Below, in pieces: positions 7,566-14,406 of a stretch of DNA of 16,356 nucleotides. This DNA is from CAYUHZ01 sp964444625. Its GTDB lineage: Bacteria > Patescibacteriota > Patescibacteriia > Patescibacteriales > GWC2-42-12. The stretch covers positions 1 through 16,356 of the forward strand of contig CAYUHZ010000016.1 of the NCBI GenBank assembly GCA_964444625.1, given 5' to 3'. Within the stretch, counting starts at the first letter, position 1, and every line of letters starts with the position of its first letter. A program made the translations under genes and the position numbers. A model generated the notes under the pieces. It saw nothing but the letters and a program-made list of their open reading frames with translations. It did no database searches and was not told the origin of the DNA.

Positions 7566-7594
7566 ATTTTAGCGTAAAATTTTAAAATAATCAA
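7566..7594 (-). promoter_or_regulatory. sigma70-type promoter of infC-rpmI-rplT
   Basis: TTGATT (7589-7594), a 17-nt spacer and TAAAAT (7566-7571) on the minus strand. The expected start is near 7559, giving a very short leader to the infC ATG at 7536. Confidence 0.7.
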
Positions 7595-7679
7595 AATAAT
7601 TTACAAGATATTAATCATATTTAATATTTTGCTAAAATAAAACAAAAAAAATTAAATCGTAACTGTTTGTATTCCTGAA

Positions 7680-7703
7680 GCCACTTTATCAGCCACTTTA
7701 TCA
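7680..7703. repeat. 12-bp perfect tandem repeat
   Basis: GCCACTTTATCA occurs twice back to back (7680-7691, 7692-7703) and ends 3 nt before the -35 box of the plus-strand promoter at 7707. The period is roughly one helical turn, suited to side-by-side binding of an activator. Function is inference. Confidence 0.6.
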
Positions 7704-7706
7704 ACA

Positions 7707-7735
7707 TTGACGAAAATCATTTTTTTTGCTACAAT
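7707..7735 (+). promoter_or_regulatory. sigma70-type promoter for the 112-aa protein / RNA unit
   Basis: TTGACG (7707-7712), a 17-nt spacer with a T8 run, and TACAAT (7730-7735) form a near-consensus promoter on the plus strand. Transcription should begin near 7742 and has no further clear stop until the terminator at 8282-8325. Confidence 0.78.
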
Positions 7736-7746
7736 AACATTATAAG

Positions 7747-7809
7747 ATGAAAAATCTTAAAAAAACAAAAATAAAATGGTTCAAAATAGCATTTCAGCCG
7801 AAAATCTGA
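7747..7809 (+). CDS. possible 20-aa basic leader peptide
   Basis: An ATG about 5 nt after the predicted start point opens a 20-codon frame ending in TGA at 7807-7809. The peptide starts MKNLKKTKIKWFK and is strongly basic. It is in a different frame from the 112-aa protein and overlaps its first codons. It could be a translated upstream frame from an almost leaderless mRNA, or chance. No homology can be judged at this size. Confidence 0.25.
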   Translation: MKNLKKTKIKWFKIAFQPKI

Positions 7810-8114
7810 ATTTTGGTTTTATCGGTTGGAAGTCCTACAATCTAATAAAAAAGAAAGCAATGGAGCAAGAGTTCAGCTGGTCTGGACTCGTTATTAGTCT
7901 GTCCATTGCTTTTTTTGTTGTCGCTTCCAGCGCCCAAGTCCTCAGTCTGGTTTATCAGTCGGTTTCAGGAAACGCGGTCAATGCCTCAATCATCAATAAC
8001 CAAAAAATTTACCGCCTTGAAAGCGACAAAGCGCTAAATGAAGAATCAGGCCAGCTCAAGCAACTGATGGAAACCAGAAAAAGCACTAATTTTCAAAATA
8101 CATATTTTGTATAA
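7776..8114 (+). CDS. single-pass membrane protein of unknown function
   Basis: Not recognised. The open frame codes for 112 aa. One hydrophobic helix, about residues 36-60 (GLVISLSIAFFVVASSAQVLSLVYQ), is followed by a polar, helix-prone C-terminal part rich in Q, N, K and E. An ATG at 7860 (residue 29, MEQEFSWSG) is a strong alternative start; it would leave an 84-aa protein with the helix near its N-terminus and a leader of about 118 nt. Neither start has a good Shine-Dalgarno site. The gene stands alone, with its own near-consensus promoter upstream and a structured untranslated stretch plus strong terminator downstream. The topology resembles a small membrane-anchored, possibly coiled-coil protein. 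Confidence 0.6.
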   Translation: MVQNSISAENLNFGFIGWKSYNLIKKKAMEQEFSWSGLVISLSIAFFVVASSAQVLSLVYQSVSGNAVNASIINNQKIYRLESDKALNEESGQLKQLMETRKSTNFQNTYFV

Positions 8115-8281
8115 AAACTTTAGCGGCCAAAAGAATAGTGCCGCAAGCAGCTCTTTCAAAAAAGAAAAACGCTTAAACCAGTAAGGATTTAAGCGAAAAT
8201 ATACGAGCTTAGCATCTTTGCTTAAGCTCTCTTTCTGGGCTTATCGCCCTTAGCAAGCGGTAGGCCGAGCATGGGGATATA
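8115..8281 (+). ncRNA. candidate structured RNA (3' UTR or independent ncRNA), unassigned
   Basis: This non-coding stretch can fold into successive hairpins on the plus strand. GCGGC 8123-8127 pairs with GCCGC 8140-8144. CGCTTAAA 8170-8177 pairs with TTTAAGCG 8188-8195. GAGCTTAGCA 8205-8214 pairs with TGC-TTAAGCTC 8219-8229 (one bulged T). GGGC 8237-8240 pairs with GCCC 8246-8249. A G-rich segment (GGTAGGCCGAGC...GGGG) follows, and then the terminator at 8282. The second and third hairpins share GCTTAA elements and could pair alternatively. I checked by eye for tmRNA, SRP RNA, RNase P RNA and common riboswitch motifs and recognise none. It may be the 3' part of the 112-aa mRNA or a separate or processed RNA. 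Confidence 0.45.
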
Positions 8282-8325
8282 ACAAAACACCACTGCATTG
8301 AGCGTGGTGTTTTGTGTTTTTATTT
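8282..8325 (+). terminator. strong intrinsic terminator
   Basis: ACAAAACACCAC (8282-8293) and GTGGTGTTTTGT (8304-8315) form a perfect 12-bp stem with a 10-nt loop, followed by GTTTTTATTT. It closes the plus-strand unit that begins at 7707. Confidence 0.9.
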
Positions 8326-8440
8326 CAACTCTGGTCTTATCAAGAACCTATTGTTTTGGTTTATGGGCAAAGGACTCCGCCATCAAGCCTGCCTACCAGC
8401 AAACAGACGCACAAACCCGCTAAAGCGAATGATTTTTCTG
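8326..8440. other. intergenic region between two convergent terminators, no gene seen
   Basis: No credible reading frame or recognised RNA. One imperfect hairpin, GGTTTATGG (8358-8366) with CCATCAAGCC (8380-8389, one wobble and one bulge), is the only structure noted. Confidence 0.4.
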
Positions 8441-8471
8441 TAATAAAAAGGGGCTAGCAAGCGCTAACCCC
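8441..8471 (-). terminator. intrinsic terminator after phoH
   Basis: On the minus strand GGGGTTAGC (8463-8471) pairs with GCTAGCCCC (8450-8458) around a GCTT loop, with one G-U pair, followed by TTTTTATTA. It lies 15 nt past the phoH stop. Confidence 0.88.
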
Positions 8472-8486
8472 GAAGAAAACAATTTT

Positions 8487-9779
8487 TTAAAGCAATGCCG
8501 CCATGCGATCGGCTAATTTGGAACGGGCGCTTTTTTCAAAATTCAAATAACAGAAATCCGGCTCATTGATCAGTCTGGCGATCAGATAGGCCAAACCGTT
8601 TGATTCGGCGTCAAGGTAGGGAGTATCGATCTGGCCCAAGTCTCCGGCAAATACAATCTTACTGCCCTCGCCTAGCCTGGTAACGATGGTTTTGACATCA
8701 AGCGGACGAAGATTTTGCGCTTCATCGATAATCACATATTTCCTGGGCAAGCTTCTGCCGCGGATATAGGTGAGAGCAACGATGCTCAAAAAGCCTTGAT
8801 GGATCAGTTCCTCATATCCGCCATGCCGACTAGCGCAATTTTTTCCCGGTCCGGGATCAATATCGTTTTTGACTAATGCCGACAAATTATCGTAGATCGG
8901 GTGCATCCAAGGATCGATTTTTTCAGCGACATCGCCCGGCAAGAAGCCAAGATCATAACCGCTCATCGGTATGGTGGGACGAGCGACAATCACCTGTTCA
9001 AACTGGCGATCTTTCTTGTTTTTTGTCACTTGATGCAAGGCGGCGGCCAGCGCCAAAAAAGTCTTGCCAGCGCCAGCCTTTCCGGTCAAAGCGATAATGC
9101 TGACATCAGGGGATGTCAGGGCGTCAAGCGCGCAGGCCTGCTCGATATTCTTTGGCGAAACACCGAAAACATCCGATCTCTTCCTGATGCTGATTGAACT
9201 GTCCTTGTCCCAAAAACGATCAATATCGCCGTTCGAATTTTGGAAATAACGAACCGACAAAATGCCGTTGGCGTAATCTTGACCATTCAATATTTTGCCG
9301 TATTTCTGGAACAAAGAAGTTTTGTCGCGCCGATAATCTTGCGCGCGAACGCCCTTGGCTTCAGCCTTGATCCTGACTCCGGTATCCTTAGATACCAAGA
9401 TAACATTTTTTGCTTGGTCTTTTGCCAATTCGATAGCGCAGGAAACAATCAGGTTATCGGGCTTATTTTCCGAAAAATAATTAATGCCGATAGTCTCAAC
9501 GCGCAACTTCCCTCCGCCAGGCAAACCAACGCCCTTGGAAACATCTCCTTTCTTTGAGTAATAACCAATACTTCTCAAGGCTTTTCGCGCCGAATAAGGC
9601 ACCTCTCCCACTCCCGACTTCAGGTCATCCAATTCTTCAATGACCATAATTGGAATAATCACGTCATTGTCTTCAAATGACTCCAGCGCTTCGGGGTCGT
9701 GGATAAATACATTGGTATCTAAGACAAAGTCTTTTTTCCTTTTCATTTCGCCGCTTTTACCACCTGAATCACCATCCAT
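8487..9779 (-). CDS. PhoH family ATPase with N-terminal PIN domain
   Basis: A 430-aa PIN-PhoH fusion, a family proposed to couple ribonuclease and RNA helicase activities; cytoplasmic. The PIN domain (about 16-150) shows acidic metal-binding candidates at D21 (LDTNVF), E48/E49 (VIEELDDL), D108 and D132 (SKDTG). The PhoH ATPase (about 205-425) has Walker A GKAGAGKT at 233-240, PTIPMSGYDLGFLPGD at 268-283, YIRGRSLPRKYVIIDEAQN with Walker B D352/E353, and VFAGDLGQIDTPYLD. Length is normal for the fused form. The start (ATG 9777-9779) has the window's best Shine-Dalgarno site, GGAGG 8 nt upstream. A terminator-like hairpin lies in its leader (9822-9843), and it is divergent from smc. The PIN/PhoH pair and RNase J give this window two RNA-processing enzymes. 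Confidence 0.94.
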   Translation of the reverse strand: MDGDSGGKSGEMKRKKDFVLDTNVFIHDPEALESFEDNDVIIPIMVIEELDDLKSGVGEVPYSARKALRSIGYYSKKGDVSKGVGLPGGGKLRVETIGINYFSENKPDNLIVSCAIELAKDQAKNVILVSKDTGVRIKAEAKGVRAQDYRRDKTSLFQKYGKILNGQDYANGILSVRYFQNSNGDIDRFWDKDSSISIRKRSDVFGVSPKNIEQACALDALTSPDVSIIALTGKAGAGKTFLALAAALHQVTKNKKDRQFEQVIVARPTIPMSGYDLGFLPGDVAEKIDPWMHPIYDNLSALVKNDIDPGPGKNCASRHGGYEELIHQGFLSIVALTYIRGRSLPRKYVIIDEAQNLRPLDVKTIVTRLGEGSKIVFAGDLGQIDTPYLDAESNGLAYLIARLINEPDFCYLNFEKSARSKLADRMAALL

Positions 9780-9821
9780 GTTGTCTCCTCCCTGGTTAAA
9801 AGTAGTTATAAAGAACTGAAC

Positions 9822-9843
9822 AAAAAAAGGCGGACAAACGCCT
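9822..9843 (-). terminator. terminator-like hairpin in the phoH leader
   Basis: On the minus strand AGGCG (9839-9843) pairs with CGCCT (9828-9832) around a 6-nt loop, followed directly by TTTTTT; the A-run opposite strengthens it. No minus-strand gene lies upstream for more than 250 nt, so it either attenuates phoH or blocks stray transcription. It could also work on the plus strand, less neatly. Confidence 0.55.
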
Positions 9844-9868
9844 CCTTTTTTTAAACTTGCTTATTTTT

Positions 9869-9897
9869 AATTTAACATGAGAAAAAAAATAAGGCAA
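9869..9897 (-). promoter_or_regulatory. possible phoH promoter
   Basis: TTGCCT (9892-9897), a 17-nt spacer and TAAATT (9869-9874) on the minus strand, each matching consensus in four of six bases. If used, the hairpin at 9822-9843 lies inside the leader. Confidence 0.4.
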
Positions 9898-9901
9898 TAA
9901 C

Positions 9902-9923
9902 CCGACTTTTTACCGACTTTTTA
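9902..9923. repeat. 11-bp perfect tandem repeat between divergent promoters
   Basis: CCGACTTTTTA occurs twice (9902-9912, 9913-9923). The second copy covers the -35 position of the smc promoter and the first lies 4 nt from the possible phoH -35 box. The 11-bp period puts both copies on the same face of the helix. Confidence 0.55.
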
Positions 9924-9940
9924 AAGTTGGTGAATTGTTG

Positions 9941-9946
9941 TATAAT
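9941..9946 (+). promoter_or_regulatory. -10 box of the smc promoter
   Basis: A consensus TATAAT. The hexamer 17 nt upstream (TTTTTA, 9918-9923) is a poor -35, so activation or a relaxed promoter is likely. The start would be near 9953, leaving a leader of about 97 nt that contains a TTTTGCG tandem (10026-10039). Confidence 0.55.
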
Positions 9947-10049
9947 ATCAACATCAAATTAAAAATCCAAAAGACAAAATTCAAACCGCAGAATTATCAC
10001 GACCGATTAAACCAATAAATTAAAATTTTGCGTTTTGCGTTATCAAACT

Positions 10050-12731
10050 ATGTATTTGGAAAAACTGGACATTCAAGGTTTCAAGTCTTTCGCCAACAAA
10101 AACACTTTGGTTTTCCCGGGCATGCTCGATCATAGCCGGCGCGGCATCACCGCGGTTGTCGGTCCCAACGGCTCCGGCAAGAGCAATGTCGCCGACGCCA
10201 TCCGCTGGTGCTTGGGCGAGCAAAGCATGAAGGCTTTGCGCGGCAAAAAATCCGAAGATGTGATTTTTTCCGGCTCAGACAAAAAATCCAAACTCAGCAT
10301 GGCTGAAGTTTCTTTGTACTTAAACAACGAAGACGGTCAAGCGCCGGTTAATTATTCCCAAATCGTGCTAACCAGGCGCCTTTACCGCGACGGCGAGAGC
10401 GAATATTTGCTAAATAACAGCCGCGCCCGCTTGTCTGACATCCAAATCCTGCTGTCCAGGGCCAAATTCGGACAAAAAACCTACAGCGTCATCGGCCAAG
10501 GCGTGGTGGAAGGATTTTTAAACTCATCGCTGGCGGAACGAAAAGAATTTTTTGACGAAGCCACCGGCGTTAAGCAGTTTCAAATCAAGCGCGACGAATC
10601 ATTGAATAAATTAAGAAACAGTTTGGAAAACTTAAGTCAAGCGCAAATGCTGGTTAACGAGATTGAACCGCGGCTCAAGAGCTTAACTAGGCAGGTCGCC
10701 CGGCTCCAAAAGCGCGGCTTGCTGGAAAGCGAATTGAAAGAACTGCAACGAAGCTATTATAGTAAAAATTGGCACGAAATTGACGGAAAATTTCACGAGA
10801 TAAGCGATTCGCTGCTAAACTTGGAAAGGGGGAAATTAGAACAAGAGAAAAAAATCGCCAACCTGAATCGAGGGCTTAGGCAAATGGAACTGCAAAACAA
10901 AGAAAACGCCGAATTCGTTGAAGCGCAAAGCAGGCTCAACCAGCTTCAAATAGACAAAGACGCGGCAGTAAAACAATTAGCCAAGCTGGAGGCGCAACTG
11001 GAAGTAAAACTGGAAGCGCGCGGCCAATTTGACTTGGCTTTTTTTCATAATAAAAAACGAGAGCTTGCTTCAACTTTGGAAAAAATCAGCGAAGACTGCG
11101 AGCTGTTGCAAAACAACTTGGCCAATGACAAGCAGATCAGCGCCGAGCTGGAACAAGAAAAGCAGGAATTGGACAAAAAAATTTCCGCTTTAAACGAAAA
11201 ACTGGCCTCGCTGGAAACAAGCGGCGACCGCAAAGAAAACCAAGCCATCAAAGAACAGATCAAACAAGCCTTGAATGATCTGATCGGCCTAGAAACAGAA
11301 ACCGATCTGGCAAAAATCAAACAAGCCTTGCTGTTGATCAAAAACAAACTGGCCGAGGCTGCCGCCCTATTTGACAAAGAGGACAGAGGAGAAAATCGGG
11401 AAAATATCCATCTGGAACTGAGCCAGTTGATCAAGGAAAAAGAATCGCTTCATATAAAAATCAACGGGAATTTCTTGCGGCTTTCCGCCCGCGGAGAAAG
11501 AACCAAGCTGCTGGAAGAAAAAAAGCGGGAAATCAGCTTGGAAATAAAAAACATCGAGGACAAATTGCAAGCCAGCGACCACCCGGCCGCTCAAGCCGAA
11601 GACGGGGCAAAGCAGCAAGAGCTTGTGGGCAGGTTAAAATCGCTGGAAGAAGAAATAAAAAACGCCAAAGAAAAAATCAACCTATTTTCCAGCGCCGAAA
11701 CCGCTAAACGCGCCCAGCTTTTTGCCCTGCAAAAAAATCTTCAAACCCTACAGCGAAATCTGAATGACACCACCGCCCGTTTAAACGAGCTGCGCATCAG
11801 TTCCACCAGATTTGAAACCAAGCTGGAAGATTTGGAAATTGAAATAAGAAACAGTTACGGCGACCTTATGGAAATTAAAGAATTCGCAGTAGACGGGCCG
11901 GTAGAAAACGAACTGGCCATGCAAAAAATTGAACAATTAAAAAGGCAACTGGACCAAATCGGAGGCATCGATCCGGAAGCGGAAAAGGAATATCTCGAGA
12001 CCAAAGAACGCTTTGATTTTCTCTTCGGACAGATCAACGACCTCAATTCGGCCATAGGCTCGCTGGAAAAAGTAATCACCGAATTGGATCTGACGATTAA
12101 AGAGCGGTTTGACAAGGAGTTCAAAATTATCTCGGAAAAATTCGACGAATATTTCAAGATACTTTTCAACGGAGGCGTAGCAAAAATAATCAAAGTGATG
12201 GCTGATGAAGCGGAGGCCGAAGAGGAAAAAGAACTGGCCGCTCAATCAGGAGAGGAGCTGGAACCGCGAGCCGAAGGCAAAAAAACCGAAATGAAAAAAA
12301 CATCAGAACTGACGCGCATAAAATTTTTGCAAAAACATAACGCCACCGGCTTGGCCGGTATTGAGATCCAAGCAACTCCCCCGGGCAAAAAAATCAAATC
12401 AATCGCCATGCTGTCAGGCGGGGAAAGAGCGCTGACCGCCATCGCTTTGATCTGTGCCATTATCAGCGCCAATCCTTCTCCGTTCGTGGTATTGGACGAA
12501 GTTGATGCCGCGCTGGATGAAGCCAATTCGGAAAGATTGGCGAAAATTTTGGATGATTTGTCGCACCGCACGCAATTCATCGTTATCACCCACAACCGCG
12601 CTTCCATGCGACGCGCCAACATTCTCTACGGAATCACCATGGGCGATGACAGCGTTAGCAAACTTTTGAGCATCAAACTGGAAGAAGCGAATGCCAAATT
12701 CGACGTTAACAACAAAACCAGCTTGAACTAA
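10050..12731 (+). CDS. smc: compact SMC-type ATPase without a visible hinge
   Basis: An SMC chromosome-organising ATPase of 893 aa, against roughly 1150-1200 in most bacteria. The frame opens at a TTG at 10035, but MYLEKLDIQGFKSFANK is the standard SMC N-terminus, so the ATG at 10050 is chosen. The head halves are intact: Walker A GPNGSGKS (38-45), Q-loop region IGQG (about 148), signature LSGGERA (788-794), Walker B FVVLDEVDAALDE (812-824, catalytic E817) and the H-loop histidine at 848. Between them (about 165-715) is nearly continuous coiled coil. The midpoint (about 395-450, QALNDLIGLETETDLAKIKQALLLIKNKL) is a helical, hydrophobic patch where the hinge should be; no Gly-rich hinge fold and no CxxC zinc hook is seen. 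An acidic insertion (about 722-755) lies in the C-terminal head. No scpA/scpB is adjacent. comM follows 66 nt downstream. Confidence 0.9.
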   Translation: MYLEKLDIQGFKSFANKNTLVFPGMLDHSRRGITAVVGPNGSGKSNVADAIRWCLGEQSMKALRGKKSEDVIFSGSDKKSKLSMAEVSLYLNNEDGQAPVNYSQIVLTRRLYRDGESEYLLNNSRARLSDIQILLSRAKFGQKTYSVIGQGVVEGFLNSSLAERKEFFDEATGVKQFQIKRDESLNKLRNSLENLSQAQMLVNEIEPRLKSLTRQVARLQKRGLLESELKELQRSYYSKNWHEIDGKFHEISDSLLNLERGKLEQEKKIANLNRGLRQMELQNKENAEFVEAQSRLNQLQIDKDAAVKQLAKLEAQLEVKLEARGQFDLAFFHNKKRELASTLEKISEDCELLQNNLANDKQISAELEQEKQELDKKISALNEKLASLETSGDRKENQAIKEQIKQALNDLIGLETETDLAKIKQALLLIKNKLAEAAALFDKEDRGENRENIHLELSQLIKEKESLHIKINGNFLRLSARGERTKLLEEKKREISLEIKNIEDKLQASDHPAAQAEDGAKQQELVGRLKSLEEEIKNAKEKINLFSSAETAKRAQLFALQKNLQTLQRNLNDTTARLNELRISSTRFETKLEDLEIEIRNSYGDLMEIKEFAVDGPVENELAMQKIEQLKRQLDQIGGIDPEAEKEYLETKERFDFLFGQINDLNSAIGSLEKVITELDLTIKERFDKEFKIISEKFDEYFKILFNGGVAKIIKVMADEAEAEEEKELAAQSGEELEPRAEGKKTEMKKTSELTRIKFLQKHNATGLAGIEIQATPPGKKIKSIAMLSGGERALTAIALICAIISANPSPFVVLDEVDAALDEANSERLAKILDDLSHRTQFIVITHNRASMRRANILYGITMGDDSVSKLLSIKLEEANAKFDVNNKTSLN

Positions 12732-12797
12732 TCAGTTGGAATCAATCAAGATCATTAAACAATTCCTAGACAGTCCGCGTCTTGGATTTTTATTTTT

Positions 12798-14318
12798 ATG
12801 TCTTCCAAAGTGCTATCATCAGCAGTTATTGGCTTAGAAGCCGAACTGATAGAAGTTGAAGCCGACACCGGAGGGGGCGAGCTCGGATCATTCGCTATCG
12901 TGGGTTTGCCCGATATGGCGGTATCGGAATCCAGGGAGCGAGTCAGAAGCGCTATCAAAAATTCCGGTTTTGATTTCCCCAAATTAAAAGTAACGGTCAA
13001 TCTAGCGCCGGCTGATTTGCGCAAACAAGGCCCTAGTTACGACCTGCCGATAGCGATCAGCATCCTGCTGGCAACCAAAAAAATAGAACCAACGCGCGAG
13101 CTGGATAAAATGATGTTTGTGGGAGAATTGGCTTTGGACGGCAAGGTCAGGCCGATTAATGGCATCCTGCCAATCGCCCTAGCCGCCAAAAAACAAGGCA
13201 TTCGCCAACTCTTCGTGCCGAAGCATAACTCGGCTGAAGCTAGGCTAGTGGCCGAAATTGAAGTCTGTGGCATAGAACAGCTGAGAGAGCTAACAGAATA
13301 TCTTGCCGGCAATATTGAGTTGCCGGCTACGCAGCCGGTAGAATACAATTTCTCCAACCAGGAAATATTGGCTGATATGTCTCATATACGGGGACAAGAG
13401 CATGTCAAGCGGGCGATGGAGATTGCGGCTGCCGGCGGGCACAATATGCTGATGACCGGGCCCCCGGGATCGGGTAAAACCCTGATTGCCAAGACTTTGC
13501 CGTCAATCCTACCGAACTTGACCATGAGCGAAGCGCTGGAAATAACCAAAATCTACAGCGTGGCAGGATATTTGCCGGCCGGAGTCGGGCTGATGAGCAG
13601 CCGGCCTTTTCGCTCTCCTCATCACACCGCTTCCGGAGCGGCGTTGGTGGGTGGCGGAGCATGGCCAAGACCGGGAGAAATTTCTCTGGCCCACCGCGGC
13701 GTGCTGTTTCTGGATGAGTTTGCCGAATTTCCCAGAGTAATCCTGGAAAATTTGCGCCAACCTCTTGAAGATGGCATCATCAATGTCAGCCGAGCCGCCG
13801 GCAACCTGACTTTCCCCGCCAAATTCATCTTGATCGCCGCCATGAATCCCTGCCCCTGCGGTTTCAGCGGCGACGGAGAAAAGCGCTGCCTTTGTTCGAC
13901 CGGGCAACTGATGAATTACCAGAAAAAAATTTCCGGACCGATCCTTGACCGCATCGATCTTCATGTTGAAGTGCCGCGGGTGAAATTTGAAAAATTGGCG
14001 GAAGAAAATGTCGGAGAATCGTCGCTAACCATCAAACAGCGAGTTGAAGCTTGCCGCCTGATTCAAGCCGAGCGTTTCCGTTCTTCCCCTTTTATCACTA
14101 ACGCCGAAATGACTTCAGCGGCGGTAAAGCAATTCTGCCAAACCGACTCGGCTTCATCCATCTTACTGCGGAATGCCGTGGAACAACTGCATCTTTCAGC
14201 CAGATCATATTTCCGTATTATCAAATTGGCCAGAACCATCGCCGATTTGTCGGATGAAACCGCCATCACCGCCTCGCACCTGGCCGAAGCCCTGCAATAT
14301 CGTCCCCGCCTGGTTTGA
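12798..14318 (+). CDS. comM: ComM/YifB family Mg-chelatase-like AAA+ ATPase
   Basis: A 506-aa protein of the YifB/ComM family. ComM is a hexameric helicase that extends branch migration of incoming single-stranded DNA during natural transformation. The N-terminal S5-like/LonC-type domain (1-170) shows the family signature SFAIVGLPDMAVSESRERVRSAI and LAPADLRKQGPSYDLPIAI. The AAA+ core has Walker A GPPGSGKT (221-228), SRPFRSPHHTASGAALVGGG, Walker B GVLFLDEF (301-308), and the cysteine motif NPCPCG...RCLCS (C352, C354, C364, C366), with ILDRIDLH following. The C-terminal lid/helical domain runs to the end. Length is normal. ATG at 12798, no Shine-Dalgarno site, same direction as smc. The gene name is by family; function in this organism is inferred. 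Confidence 0.95.
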   Translation: MSSKVLSSAVIGLEAELIEVEADTGGGELGSFAIVGLPDMAVSESRERVRSAIKNSGFDFPKLKVTVNLAPADLRKQGPSYDLPIAISILLATKKIEPTRELDKMMFVGELALDGKVRPINGILPIALAAKKQGIRQLFVPKHNSAEARLVAEIEVCGIEQLRELTEYLAGNIELPATQPVEYNFSNQEILADMSHIRGQEHVKRAMEIAAAGGHNMLMTGPPGSGKTLIAKTLPSILPNLTMSEALEITKIYSVAGYLPAGVGLMSSRPFRSPHHTASGAALVGGGAWPRPGEISLAHRGVLFLDEFAEFPRVILENLRQPLEDGIINVSRAAGNLTFPAKFILIAAMNPCPCGFSGDGEKRCLCSTGQLMNYQKKISGPILDRIDLHVEVPRVKFEKLAEENVGESSLTIKQRVEACRLIQAERFRSSPFITNAEMTSAAVKQFCQTDSASSILLRNAVEQLHLSARSYFRIIKLARTIADLSDETAITASHLAEALQYRPRLV

Positions 14319-14339
14319 ATTTTTAATTCAAAAAAATTA

Positions 14340-14348
14340 TGTTATAAT
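14340..14348 (+). promoter_or_regulatory. extended -10 promoter of the solute-binding protein gene
   Basis: TGT followed by TATAAT (14343-14348) is an extended -10 element just after the comM stop; the expected -35 position is poor. It would drive the lipoprotein and pilin genes with a leader of about 50 nt. Confidence 0.55.
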
Positions 14349-14406
14349 ATAACCAACACCGAATGTGTGCCGCTTACAACAGCGCTCTATTTATTAATCG
14401 TCAACT

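Noticed and set aside
7694..7712. TTATCAACA resembling a DnaA box (possible origin)
   Set aside because: A single near-match, with no further boxes and no dnaA/dnaN nearby; it is better explained as part of the tandem repeat before a promoter.
8876..9557. Plus-strand open frames inside phoH
   Set aside because: Antisense to a well-supported ATPase gene, with no start signals or recognisable domain.
11045..12622. Several open frames antisense to smc
   Set aside because: They are shadows of the biased coiled-coil codons of smc; their translations are Ser/Phe/Leu-rich with no domain.
12758..12797. Possible terminator between smc and comM (AGAC/GTCT then T-rich)
   Set aside because: The stem is only 4 bp; the T-rich stretch is more likely the AT-rich leader of comM.
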